A stretch of DNA of 23,008 bases, taken from the IMG/VR virus record IMGVR_UViG_3300035661_000340, positions 1 through 23,008 of that record; one strand, given 5' to 3'. Below, piece by piece: positions 15,422 to 22,735 of the stretch (position 1 is the stretch's first letter; the number at the start of each line of letters is the position of its first letter). The translations under genes and the position numbers were made by a program. Origin of the DNA: a virus. The notes under the pieces were generated by a model. It was given only the letters and a program-made list of their open reading frames with translations, was not told the DNA's origin and ran no database searches.

Positions 15422-15446
15422 CGTAATACCCTTTCCTTTCTTCGTG

Positions 15447-15454
15447 GTTTATAG
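15447..15454 (-). promoter_or_regulatory. CTATAAAC octamer, possible late -10 element
   Basis: Reads CTATAAAC on the minus strand, 26 bases upstream of the chaperone ATG. The same octamer occurs upstream of the family-2 glycosyltransferase. No matching -35 hexamer is present at normal spacing, so at best this is a phage late promoter of the T4 type (which uses a TATAAATA -10 alone), but this is unproven. A short hairpin ATAGG CAAA CCTAT overlaps it. Confidence 0.25.
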
Positions 15455-15466
15455 GTTTGCCTATTA

Positions 15467-15478
15467 ATAATAGCGAAA
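15467..15478 (-). repeat. 12-base intergenic repeat TTTCGCTATTAT (copy 1)
   Basis: Reads TTTCGCTATTAT on the minus strand, in the 75-base gap between the second tube gene and the chaperone. An exact second copy lies at 20974-20985, also in a gap upstream of a gene start. It could be a shared promoter or regulator site, or part of a transcript leader. Two copies alone do not establish function. Confidence 0.45.
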
Positions 15479-15496
15479 ACAGTAAATAGCAGCTAA

Positions 15497-16210
15497 TCAA
15501 GCCGTTACGTAATCTGTACGATTGAGATTTGGCGAGTTTTCCCTTGTTACGTAGCTACTACGATTATTATTGTTAGCCCCACCAAATCCAGCAAAGTAGT
15601 CTGGATCAAGCGATGTTGGTGTTACGTTTTTGTTAGAGTCTGAACTTGCTGGTAACTGATTATCCGAGGAACTTTGTGCCACTAAAGAATTGTTTATTTC
15701 CCCAGGTAGCACAACTCTGTCAGGTAACACGGTCAAACTTCCCATCAATATTCCTCCTTCAGACTGATAAGTCAATTGTGATACTGAGGCGGACATAATT
15801 TGGCAATTATATAATTGCCATGTACCTAAGTTTTCACCCCTGCCTGACAGATGGCTTATCTCAACATTGAACCTATACAAGTCTTTATTGTAGACGTGTC
15901 CAGGCTGAAATTGAGAGGTAGTAAATTCTGCTTGTCGCTTGACTAGGTCATAAAACGGATTAGTAACAGTGTCCTGCATATAGAAACTCATTGAGCTTTC
16001 GCCAAAAGTCACTTTGCTAATGCTCCTATTAAAGGCGGTTCCATCCCACCACTCATTTGCGGCGAACGTAACTGTTGGTAAGCTGACCTCGGCTAAATTT
16101 TGCTCAAACCACCAGGGGGAATCAAAGTGCTCAGGAGTAAAGATAAACATAGCTACAAAACGGTTTACCCGCAAATATTCATTTTTCATGTTATCAAAAG
16201 CGGTAGGCAT
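15497..16210 (-). CDS. Second tail tube protein (gp19-like paralogue) with disordered C-terminus
   Basis: A second tube-like protein of 237 residues from the ATG at 16210. GTG codons at 16222 and 16219 and a later ATG near 16186 are alternatives, and no strong ribosome binding site decides between them. The N-terminus (MKNEYLRVNRFVAMFIFTPE) matches the layout of the first tube protein (LKRQNRFWIVFPDVPG). Near the C-terminal end of the folded domain, TWQLYNCQIMSASVSQLTYQ parallels TWHLYNAWPMSIDTGSLDMA in the neighbour, so the two are paralogues. Residues about 180-237 are low-complexity, rich in Asn and Ser (SSSDNQLPASSDSNKNVTPT) and lie outside the tube fold. It may form a terminal ring, decorate the lumen, or co-polymerise. 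This is inference. The gene is separated from the first tube gene by a GC-rich hairpin. Confidence 0.8.
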   Translation of the reverse strand: MPTAFDNMKNEYLRVNRFVAMFIFTPEHFDSPWWFEQNLAEVSLPTVTFAANEWWDGTAFNRSISKVTFGESSMSFYMQDTVTNPFYDLVKRQAEFTTSQFQPGHVYNKDLYRFNVEISHLSGRGENLGTWQLYNCQIMSASVSQLTYQSEGGILMGSLTVLPDRVVLPGEINNSLVAQSSSDNQLPASSDSNKNVTPTSLDPDYFAGFGGANNNNRSSYVTRENSPNLNRTDYVTA

Positions 16211-16238
16211 AGACGACACCACTCGAAAAAGCAGTATA

Positions 16239-16275
16239 AAGAGGGGGAGGGGGTGGAGATTTTTCCGCCCCCCTC
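16239..16275 (-). terminator. GC-rich hairpin after the first tube gene, possible attenuator
   Basis: On the minus strand, GAGGGGG (16275-16269) can pair with CCCCCTC (16253-16247) around a loop that contains a further GG/CC pair and an A-run. The next bases are CCCCTCTTTATA, a poor U-tract. It starts 15 bases after the tube stop. It may be a weak terminator, a processing or mRNA-stabilising hairpin limiting expression of the second tube gene. An efficient terminator is doubtful. Confidence 0.4.
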
Positions 16276-16289
16276 ATTAACAGTTGCTA

Positions 16290-16892
16290 TTATACTCGTC
16301 CTATAGAGGAGGAGCCAGCATTCGGTTCAACATTAGCATAATCAAATCGCCAAGTAACGTTTAATTCAAGCGGCGCACCGTCAGAAGCCATATCAAGCGA
16401 GCCAGTGTCAATGCTCATTGGCCAAGCATTATACAAATGCCACGTCTCTGCGGGATTAGTAACATCCAAATCTGGACCTAGAATAAGCACATCTACATTG
16501 TGCTTGTAGTCGTATGGCGCGCCCATAGCCCCCATAGCTAGGGAGTTTGTGTTGGTAGGACCTGGATTGTAGATTAACTTGTACCAGCCTAGTACAGACT
16601 GCATGATATTAAACGTATCGCTCCTGCGATCTCCAGGCCCAAACAGGTAGTCATAAAAATTGCATGTCCACGTTTCCCAAGTCGGCTTACCTGCCACAAA
16701 CCACGGAGTGTTCAAGTGATGAATGGGTTGCTCAGACACAGCAAACTTTGGTCTAGCAGAAGCCTTAACTGCCATGGATAGAGTACGTCCAGATGCCCCA
16801 GGAACATCAGGAAACACTATCCAAAAGCGGTTCTGCCTTTTGAGTTCTGATGTCATTTGTTGCTGTAATTCGCTGTTAAATGTGATAGCCAT
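16290..16892 (-). CDS. Tail tube protein, gp19-like
   Basis: The main tail tube subunit, stacked in hexameric rings inside the sheath and reaching from the baseplate hub to the head connector. The protein has 200 residues (T4 gp19 is 163). It has the family layout. The N-terminus LKRQNRFWIVFPDVPGASGR is followed by TWETWTCNFYDYLFGPGDRR, then TWHLYNAWPMSIDTGSLDMA and SDGAPLELNVTWRFDYANVE. The last block, W-x-L-Y-x-A-W-P then W-R-F-D, is characteristic of gp19-like proteins. The ATG at 16892 has AAGGAG 8 bases upstream. It lies 81 bases after the sheath gene, the universal sheath-tube order. The non-coding gap contains an ATTATAG-type element at about 16910-16917 on the minus strand that could help independent transcription of this abundant protein (weak). 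Confidence 0.92.
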   Translation of the reverse strand: MAITFNSELQQQMTSELKRQNRFWIVFPDVPGASGRTLSMAVKASARPKFAVSEQPIHHLNTPWFVAGKPTWETWTCNFYDYLFGPGDRRSDTFNIMQSVLGWYKLIYNPGPTNTNSLAMGAMGAPYDYKHNVDVLILGPDLDVTNPAETWHLYNAWPMSIDTGSLDMASDGAPLELNVTWRFDYANVEPNAGSSSIGRV

Positions 16893-16973
16893 TTTTGCTT
16901 CTCCTTGTGCTATAATGTCGCTAATCCCCGTTCCTTTTTGCTAAATTGCACGTATCCTTTTCATTCAATTTCC

Positions 16974-19766
16974 CTAGAAAGTTGTTGTGCTAGCTAGTGG
17001 TTGTGCGGGAGAGCGAACAATCACATCATACACCTGTACTTCGATATCTGGAACTGGCTGCAATTCGATAACGAAATGTGCTCTTGACGGTACGGCGGCT
17101 ACGTCCTCAGCAGTAGTAGCATCAGAAAGCCGGAATGCATAAAGACCGCGCTTTGTTTTTATAGAATCAAAAACGGGGTTAATTGTAAGCAGAAGCCGCC
17201 TACGTTCAAGCGCGTCATTGGGGTTAAACTCAGAAGCTAGCGCAAGATTTTGCACCGCCAATTCAGCACTCGCAAGCAATCTGCGAACACTAAAATAACT
17301 AAGCATTGACGCGGTTTTTTGCATGGTCTTGTTGCCCCACACAGTAATCGTACCAGAAATCTTGGCAATGGGGTTGATTTGTACTGAGTATAGATTATCC
17401 CTATCATTGAGAGTAGGATAGTTTTCGAGTTCTAGGAATTCGGGTACAAGACCCCTGCGCATACCCGCAGCGCCAGCATAAGGAACTTCTGAAGCGTCAG
17501 TCACAGCCAACGCTCTTAGTGCGGCAATTGTAGGCGGCAGCCACACATTGACCTGATTGTAGCTGTCATAAATCTTTCCATAGTTGTAATACAGGGCTGA
17601 ATAAGACGAATCAATTCCGCCAAAATCTGCCGAGCGGTAATTGACAGCATCATTTGGGGAAAGACCAGCAGGTACATCAAGAACGCAGACAGAAAATTTA
17701 CGTCCCGTGCAAACTTGGTCCATTACCGTTGCTAGTGCTGGTACTGATGACACACCAGGAATAGCTAACACGTCGTAGGGAAGCGTACCATCAAAAGATT
17801 CGATAGCCTGCGCCGAGGCAAGCAAATCTGAATAAGCAGGATCTACAGAGGCTTTGGCTGCGGCGTTAGCGGCACTGATATTGGCAATGTAATCAGTGTA
17901 GTCTACATCAAACGTACCATCATAACCTCCAATAAGAGTGGAGACATAATATTGTACCGGAACATTGCTAATGGAGCTGACTGCAAAAGACGCCAAATTT
18001 GTGCTAGTGCTTGCTGGTAATGCGCTGAGCTTAACGTAGGATGAATATGTATCTACGTCCTGCACTAAGTCAGACTCTGACATATTTATCCAGCGCTCTA
18101 AAGCGTTACCAGAAGAATCGTACACTAGCAACTCATACTCTGAAGAGTTTTGGTTAAATGAGGAATAAATTTGATACCCATTCCCCCATGTTCCACGACC
18201 CTTGCTAACTGCGGCATATCTATCAAAGTCAGCAAGAGTATAATAGTAATACTTGGTACCGAGTGCTAGCTTGTACATATACTGTCCAGTAATGGGAGTT
18301 TGTGTGGTAGTTTGACTGACCGCCGCGTTGCCTACTATACGCCAAAGCGCGGTGCCAGAAGGATTGATGTGCGTGGACACTAGATACTGTCCATTTTTGA
18401 CTGGAGCAGTAAGACTGTCCGAAGTGTAGGCTCCAGCATCAGGAACAGGAGAGGCTGTTACACCAACCACAGCATACAGAGTATCTCCGACTGCAAGAGG
18501 AGACGAAGAACCACCTACGATAGTGTTGAGATTAGAAAGCGAGCCTGTGGTATCGTTAGTAGCAAAAGTATCAAAAATGTATTCCGAACTTGCATTGCCA
18601 GTGAGGGCATCGATAGACACTAGATGTGCATACTTGCTACTAGCTACACCATTAAGACCCAAAGTGATAGCAGAGGTGGGGTGTTTACGTGCTAAAAGCG
18701 TAGGTGTATATGATACCGCATCAGTAAAAGAGCCAGTAGTGCTAACGCCTAGTGCCACAAAGGTATTTGTCGAATCAATGTAGTGAGTAACATTTCCAGA
18801 AGAACGATAAATAACCCAAAGGTTATAGCCAGCGGGGAGTGCAGGAAGGTTGGAGAATGTAACAGTAGACTTGTTCTCTTTCACTGGGCCTACATTTATT
18901 CCCTGTGACAAATACGAATGTGCAGTAATATTATCAAATGTGCCGTCAATGCTATAGGCATAAGCCACTCGGTACACTACTTTGTCTGTACCTGGTTCAG
19001 AAGAATTAACTGTGACTGTAACTCCGCTAGCGTCTGGACCAAACGCGCCTAGTGGATTTGTGTAGGCAGTAACATAACGCAAAGTGTTATCAAGTGATGT
19101 CCAAGAAGCCGTCGCCATATTAGCTTCAGCATCATTGACAGTCAGTGTAGTAGTTGCTGGTGTAGCGGTAGTTTTAGGGAAGAGAACGTTTGACGAAAAC
19201 GCAGGCTCTGCGTGCCCTACATATACGTCTGATGCAATAGTAAGCGGGTAGCTAGGACCTATGCTCAAAGTATTTTCAAAGTCCACGCCATAGGAGTCGT
19301 AGACGTATGTATACTGATTAGCAGTTCCCGCATATCCCGTAATATACAGCTTAAATAAGCCACGAGAATTGTCAATGGGTTTAAGATATATTACAATAGG
19401 TTTCTGTGCCGCAGAGTTTAGCAAATAACTAGAATTAGTTACGGGTATTTCTACCACACTCGAAGATACGAAGTTTACGTTGACGCTTGTTCCTATTTTG
19501 ACAAACTTAGTCGATGTAACGCGCTTGTAATACAACTGGTTGCCGAAACTCAAATACTCCATAGCACCATACGTTCCTGGCATACTCGGTTGCTGAAAGC
19601 CGAACATCTTAACAAAATTTGCTTTCGTAGTAGTCAGGATGGGCTTGTCGTCTCTACCTTGACTAGCTTCGCCAAGAATCAAATAAGGACGACCAAACGC
19701 ACTGCTTGCTACTGCACTCTGGTCTAGTTCATTGATTACTACTTGTGGAGAATTATAAGTGGTCAT
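16974..19766 (-). CDS. Tail sheath protein, enlarged by inserted beta domains
   Basis: The contractile sheath subunit. Its 930 residues make it much longer than T4 gp18 (659). The N-terminal sheath motif is clear: SPQVVINELDQSAVASSAFG, then LILGEASQGRDDKPI and YLSFGNQLYYKRV (residues 6-82). The second half contains SKGRGTWGNGYQIY (521-534), then LIGGYDGTF, PYDVLAIPGV and the C-terminal sheath core, YSVQINPIAKISGTITVWGN, later SVRRLLASAELAVQNLALAS, LTINPVFDSIK and FVIELQPVPDIEVQVYDVIV. Residues about 200-500 are Ser/Thr-rich beta sequence; about 250-350 resemble a fibronectin-III-like domain (VVYRVAYAYSIDG, then LPALPAGYNLWVIYRSSGNV, then GSFTD). These would sit on the sheath outer surface, as the protruding domains of gp18 do (inference). 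The ATG at 19766 is preceded by AGGGG. Confidence 0.95.
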   Translation of the reverse strand: MTTYNSPQVVINELDQSAVASSAFGRPYLILGEASQGRDDKPILTTTKANFVKMFGFQQPSMPGTYGAMEYLSFGNQLYYKRVTSTKFVKIGTSVNVNFVSSSVVEIPVTNSSYLLNSAAQKPIVIYLKPIDNSRGLFKLYITGYAGTANQYTYVYDSYGVDFENTLSIGPSYPLTIASDVYVGHAEPAFSSNVLFPKTTATPATTTLTVNDAEANMATASWTSLDNTLRYVTAYTNPLGAFGPDASGVTVTVNSSEPGTDKVVYRVAYAYSIDGTFDNITAHSYLSQGINVGPVKENKSTVTFSNLPALPAGYNLWVIYRSSGNVTHYIDSTNTFVALGVSTTGSFTDAVSYTPTLLARKHPTSAITLGLNGVASSKYAHLVSIDALTGNASSEYIFDTFATNDTTGSLSNLNTIVGGSSSPLAVGDTLYAVVGVTASPVPDAGAYTSDSLTAPVKNGQYLVSTHINPSGTALWRIVGNAAVSQTTTQTPITGQYMYKLALGTKYYYYTLADFDRYAAVSKGRGTWGNGYQIYSSFNQNSSEYELLVYDSSGNALERWINMSESDLVQDVDTYSSYVKLSALPASTSTNLASFAVSSISNVPVQYYVSTLIGGYDGTFDVDYTDYIANISAANAAAKASVDPAYSDLLASAQAIESFDGTLPYDVLAIPGVSSVPALATVMDQVCTGRKFSVCVLDVPAGLSPNDAVNYRSADFGGIDSSYSALYYNYGKIYDSYNQVNVWLPPTIAALRALAVTDASEVPYAGAAGMRRGLVPEFLELENYPTLNDRDNLYSVQINPIAKISGTITVWGNKTMQKTASMLSYFSVRRLLASAELAVQNLALASEFNPNDALERRRLLLTINPVFDSIKTKRGLYAFRLSDATTAEDVAAVPSRAHFVIELQPVPDIEVQVYDVIVRSPAQPLASTTTF

Positions 19767-19783
19767 CTTTCACCCCTATAAGG

Positions 19784-20173
19784 TTAATTCTTGTGACTTG
19801 TTTTTGAAGCCGACTTAAATGTGGGCTTCAAAGCTCCCTTTCCTCTTTCTTGCTTTTCTTTATTTTCTACTGCTGAAGTTACTATAGCAGACTCTTCAGA
19901 AACTGCTGAAGCTGCCTCTGTTTTTTCGTCGTTTGCTTGCGGCATCTCAGCTTCTGTTTCGGAGGTTTTTGCCGTGGTAGGAATCTCTGCCTGCAGCAAA
20001 TCGACGGTAACAAATACGCCTGGCGCACTCTTTGTCAATACGGGATTCTTCGTCTTCGCGTCAACAACAAAGGATTTACACGAAACTCCTTTTAATACAA
20101 ATGTCTCTCCAGCATAATTTAGAGCCACAAAACCAGGCGATTTTTTTCTGAAAGTTACAATTTTTTGTGGCAT
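19784..20173 (-). CDS. Small unassigned protein encoded before the sheath (129 aa)
   Basis: Not recognised. The ATG at 20173 is chosen because GGAAGGG lies 7 bases upstream. An upstream in-frame start at 20230 would add 19 residues with no such site. Residues 1-60 form a compact basic beta-rich domain (MPQKIVTFRKKSPGFVALNY, then AGETFVLKGVSCKSFVVD). Residues 65-129 are low-complexity, rich in Glu, Ala, Thr and Ser, ending in a lysine-rich tail (KPTFKSASKTSHKN). It lies 17 bases before the sheath gene and just after a terminator, so it is likely the first gene of the sheath transcript. The slot is where other tails carry neck or tail-completion proteins, but no motif supports that here. Confidence 0.72.
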   Translation of the reverse strand: MPQKIVTFRKKSPGFVALNYAGETFVLKGVSCKSFVVDAKTKNPVLTKSAPGVFVTVDLLQAEIPTTAKTSETEAEMPQANDEKTEAASAVSEESAIVTSAVENKEKQERGKGALKPTFKSASKTSHKN

Positions 20174-20247
20174 AATTTTACCCTTCCCTTTCCTTTCCTC
20201 ATTGTGAGAGTTATAAAATCCTCTCATCAAAGGTATATTCTCGACAC

Positions 20248-20279
20248 AAAAAGAAAAAGCGTCCCAAAAAGGGGCGCTT
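20248..20279 (-). terminator. Intrinsic terminator upstream of the sheath unit
   Basis: On the minus strand AAGCGCCCC (20279-20271), TTTTT loop, GGGACGCTT (20265-20257) forms a 9-base stem with one A-C mismatch, followed at once by TTTCTTTTT. It lies 32 bases after the stop of the 88-aa gene and ends 75 bases before the start of the next. It marks a transcript boundary, so a promoter for the sheath unit is expected in 20174-20247. A TTTTATAACT sequence at about 20208-20217 is a weak candidate. Confidence 0.75.
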
Positions 20280-20311
20280 AAGGATTTAGTAAAATTTTTG
20301 CTGTTTGACTT

Positions 20312-20578
20312 TTATTGTATAGTAACGTCCTCTACTGTGTGACTGATTTTTGTTATTTCACCACCAAACTCGTTGACCATATACTGAATATCAGCCAACT
20401 CGTCCACAACGTTAGTGTTTTCAGTTCCTAATTGTGTGAGTCTTCTTGCACCTAACTCATCAGCAGAAGGAATATCGTGTTCGATTCGTTCCTCGTCTGT
20501 TTGCAGGAAATGAACTGGCACGAGTTCAGTTACCGACAAGATAATTCGATGTGTAATTACTGCGGTTTTGGCTTTCAT
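20312..20578 (-). CDS. Small unassigned protein (88 aa)
   Basis: Not recognised. The ATG at 20578 has GAGG 6 bases upstream. A longer reading from a TTG at 20614 lacks such a site. The N-terminus is a basic beta-like segment (MKAKTAVITHRIILSVTELV). Residues 30-88 are acidic and mostly helical (TDEERIEHDIPSADELGARR, later VVDELADIQYMVNEFGGEIT, KISHTVEDVTIQ). It begins 19 bases after the coiled-coil gene and is followed by a terminator, so these two genes form the end of a transcript. No function can be assigned from sequence. Confidence 0.68.
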   Translation of the reverse strand: MKAKTAVITHRIILSVTELVPVHFLQTDEERIEHDIPSADELGARRLTQLGTENTNVVDELADIQYMVNEFGGEITKISHTVEDVTIQ

Positions 20579-20597
20579 AATTAGCCTCAACACTAGC

Positions 20598-20867
20598 TTA
20601 TGCGGGACCGTCAACTTGTGCCGACTTCATTGCTAATTGTTCTTGTAACATATCAATCGTCTTTTGTGCCTGTTCAAGATTTTTCTGTAAATTGTAAACA
20701 TTTATTTCTAGAGACGACTTCTCGGAATGAAGTTGTGCAATAAGTTGTCCCCTGTTCAAATACATCTGAGTTACTTGGTCTAGCTGAGACCTAAGCTGTT
20801 CTACCTCTGTGGGCTGTTGTGGAGGCTGTGTTACTGTGTCTGGTGACGCAGAACGATTATCTGACAT
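20598..20867 (-). CDS. Small coiled-coil protein (89 aa)
   Basis: A protein of 89 residues. The first 20 are disordered, rich in Ser, Pro and Gln (MSDNRSASPDTVTQPPQQPT). Residues about 22-82 are one long heptad-patterned helix (VEQLRSQLDQVTQMYLNRGQ, then LIAQLHSEKSSLEINVYNLQ and KNLEQAQKTIDMLQEQLA), so a coiled-coil oligomer is very likely. The ATG at 20867 has AAGGAG 6 bases upstream. It precedes the 88-aa gene by 19 bases. Function is unknown; a scaffold, chaperone or structural role would fit a late module, but nothing in the sequence decides it. Confidence 0.75.
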   Translation of the reverse strand: MSDNRSASPDTVTQPPQQPTEVEQLRSQLDQVTQMYLNRGQLIAQLHSEKSSLEINVYNLQKNLEQAQKTIDMLQEQLAMKSAQVDGPA

Positions 20868-20991
20868 TTTGTTCTCCTTGTGGATTACTCCCCATAAGGG
20901 GCTTCCTGTTTTAGCGTCAAGATAGACGCGATATGAAAACCTTTCAGCGACCTGCCTACATGTTCTCTCAGTTATAATAGCGAAAGTTTCA
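20868..20991 (-). promoter_or_regulatory. 124-base intergenic leader with two small hairpins and a possible -10
   Basis: The longest gene-free gap in the window. On the minus strand it holds, in order, TTTCGCTATTATAAC (a possible -10 within a repeated motif), a 5-bp stem GCGTC/GACGC at 20914-20929, and a 4-bp stem CCCC/GGGG at 20890-20901 just upstream of the AAGGAG of the coiled-coil gene. No clear -35 element was found. It may be a promoter with a structured leader. The stems are too short to be confident. Confidence 0.3.
20974..20985 (-). repeat. 12-base intergenic repeat TTTCGCTATTAT (copy 2)
   Basis: An exact copy of the 12-mer at 15467-15478, in the same orientation, beginning about 7 bases downstream of the family-2 glycosyltransferase stop and about 107 bases upstream of the coiled-coil gene start. 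Confidence 0.45.
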
Positions 20992-21726
20992 CTATATGCT
21001 ATGGTCTCCCCATTTTTCTATGTATAGCTGTCTATTCAATTCCCAAGAGCGATAAACTGCATCTGCGTCTACCTTACCAAAAGATGCAGATGCGGGGATG
21101 TCTCCAAAACCATGTTGCACAGTTACAAGCGGAGTGACCCCTAGCCTATAACCCCGTAATTTAGCTCTCCTGCACCAATCCATGTCATCACATCCATAAC
21201 CAGTAAACCTTTCGTCTAGTGGCCCTGTGTCGTCCCAAGCTCGACGTGCTATGCAAACAGCAGCAAAACAAATAGTACCTAGAGGGCGAATAGAGTAATC
21301 TTCTCTTTTGTTTGCGTACAACAACTGAGAGCCATTTCCAATCTTACCTTTAGAAATTGCTAAAGCTATTGCTCCATAGGGATGATACTTAATCTCTGCA
21401 GGCTGACTATGGAGCAACTCTTCTAGCTTTGGAACAAAATCTATAGTATCAAAAATTATGTCGTCATTAAGCAATAGCAAGTCGCTGTTCTTGTCTAATG
21501 CGGCTACGCACAGATTTGTGTTCCTAGCAAACACAAACGGCTTAGGCATCGGTAAGATATTAACACCTACAGCTTGATATTTAGCTTTGCACTCTTCCGA
21601 CAGTCCATCGTCTCCAACTACAATTTCACACACGTTTTGCCAATCGGGCTGCATTTCAAATAGGTTGTCTAGCAGCCTAGTCAAATGCTCGTCATATTTG
21701 CTAAGAATAGTTATGCCTAGCTTCAT
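20992..21726 (-). CDS. Family 2 (GT-A) glycosyltransferase
   Basis: Transfers a sugar from a nucleotide donor, presumably to the virion or a host surface glycan. Donor and acceptor cannot be read from sequence. The protein has 244 residues from the ATG at 21726. A longer form from a TTG at 21747 is less likely. GT-A features are the N-terminal strand KLGITILSKYDEH, then EIVVGDDGL (Asp39-Asp40), PKPFVFARNTNLCVAALD, and the metal-binding DxD-type NDD at 87-89 in LLLLNDDIIFD. They end with GYGCDDMDWCRRAKLRGYRL (177-196), the equivalent of the ED acceptor-activation motif. Size is typical of single-domain GT2 enzymes. It is the last gene of the sugar cassette, 79 bases after the epimerase. A CTATAAAC element precedes it. 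Confidence 0.88.
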   Translation of the reverse strand: MKLGITILSKYDEHLTRLLDNLFEMQPDWQNVCEIVVGDDGLSEECKAKYQAVGVNILPMPKPFVFARNTNLCVAALDKNSDLLLLNDDIIFDTIDFVPKLEELLHSQPAEIKYHPYGAIALAISKGKIGNGSQLLYANKREDYSIRPLGTICFAAVCIARRAWDDTGPLDERFTGYGCDDMDWCRRAKLRGYRLGVTPLVTVQHGFGDIPASASFGKVDADAVYRSWELNRQLYIEKWGDHSI

Positions 21727-21776
21727 GTCAGGTCTTGACTCCCACAAAAAACAACCCTAATCTGCCTTGCTGTTAA

Positions 21777-21784
21777 GTTTATAG
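21777..21784 (-). promoter_or_regulatory. CTATAAAC octamer, possible late -10 element
   Basis: Reads CTATAAAC on the minus strand, about 50 bases upstream of the glycosyltransferase ATG in the gap after the epimerase. Same octamer as at 15447-15454. No convincing -35 at standard spacing. Weak evidence for a promoter. Confidence 0.22.
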
Positions 21785-21805
21785 CTTTTACGTCCTCGAC
21801 AAAGC

Positions 21806-22735
21806 TTATAACTGATTTGTACATATCATCCTCGTGATGCCGTCAGTTAGCGTGACTTGCGGAGTCCATCCTGTAGCGGACACAAATGAACTGATATCGG
21901 CACAAGAATGCTTGATATCCCCTTGCATTTCTGGCTCAAACACAACCTCCACAGACTCACCTAAAGCATTATTAAATATAGCAATAACATCAAGCAAGGA
22001 GATTCCTATTCCTCGTGCTACATTATAGATGCCTCGTAGGTTTACAGCAGAAGTATAGGCTTCTACAGCATCCGAGACATACAAAAAATCTCTTGTTTGT
22101 TTTCCATCACCATAAATAGTCAACGGCTCTCCTTTTGCAATCTTGTTAGTAAAAATGGCAATAACTCCACCATCTTCTGTGCCTCTTTGCCGAGGACCAT
22201 ATACGTTAAAAAATCTCAATGAAACCCCGATAGAAGAAGCCGCTACAGCAGCAGTCGCTAGATATTTAGATAAAGCATAAGGAGAAGGCCATTGAATGTC
22301 AGAATGGGCTGCGCTTTCCACAAGTTTTTCTTGTGAGTCGCTATTTCCATATTCAGCCGCAGATCCCGCAAACACAAACGAGGTAAAGCCCAATTTCTCT
22401 GCCTTGGACAACAATGTTACTGTAGAAACATAGTTTACTAGCATAGTGCGACTAGAACTCAGAATCGATGTCTGCACACTAGAAATTGCTGCCAAATGAA
22501 AAATTGTATCTAGTTCAGGATATTCAGTTTTCAAATCATCTAGCAATTCGGGTTCTGTAACTGATCGACCTACAAAATAAAAAGCTGGATATTTCAGCGC
22601 GTTTACAAGGTTATCCATTGAGCCAGTTGACAAATCATCTACGCCTACCACTAGCCAATTATCAGCAAGTAGGCGGTCTACTAGGTGACTTCCAATAAAT
22701 CCTGCGGCTCCTGTCACTACACAAGCTTTAGCCAT
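21806..22735 (-). CDS. NAD-dependent nucleotide-sugar epimerase/dehydratase (extended SDR)
   Basis: Converts a nucleotide sugar, most like the UDP-glucose/UDP-GlcNAc 4-epimerase group, though the substrate is uncertain. The protein has 309 residues, normal for the family. The Rossmann NAD-binding motif GAAGFIG lies at residues 9-15, with GVDDLSTG at 31-38. The active-site Ser is in FAGSAAEYG (about 125), with the catalytic Tyr153 and Lys157 in SPYALSKYLA. Family substrate-side motifs are present: RFFNVYGPRQ (174-183), GEPLTIYGDGKQTRDFLYVS (202-221) with DAVEAY, and the C-terminal GDIKHSCADISS region. All catalytic residues are intact, so the enzyme should be active. The ATG at 22735 overlaps the glycosyltransferase end by 8 bases, so the two are translationally coupled. 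It supplies sugar for the flanking transferases. Confidence 0.92.
   Translation of the reverse strand: MAKACVVTGAAGFIGSHLVDRLLADNWLVVGVDDLSTGSMDNLVNALKYPAFYFVGRSVTEPELLDDLKTEYPELDTIFHLAAISSVQTSILSSSRTMLVNYVSTVTLLSKAEKLGFTSFVFAGSAAEYGNSDSQEKLVESAAHSDIQWPSPYALSKYLATAAVAASSIGVSLRFFNVYGPRQRGTEDGGVIAIFTNKIAKGEPLTIYGDGKQTRDFLYVSDAVEAYTSAVNLRGIYNVARGIGISLLDVIAIFNNALGESVEVVFEPEMQGDIKHSCADISSFVSATGWTPQVTLTDGITRMICTNQL

Noticed and set aside
20174-20230. Upstream extension of the 129-aa gene to 20230
   Set aside because: The downstream ATG at 20173 has a strong GGAAGGG site at good spacing, while the upstream start has none and would overlap the expected promoter region.
1-20230. Whole locus as an extracellular contractile injection system rather than a phage
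   Set aside because: Sheath, tube paralogues, LysM, hub and spike are shared with such systems, but there is no AAA+ ATPase in view, and tail chaperones with a gp26-like family and dense phage-like gene packing favour a phage. Only genes outside the window (terminase, portal, capsid) would settle it.
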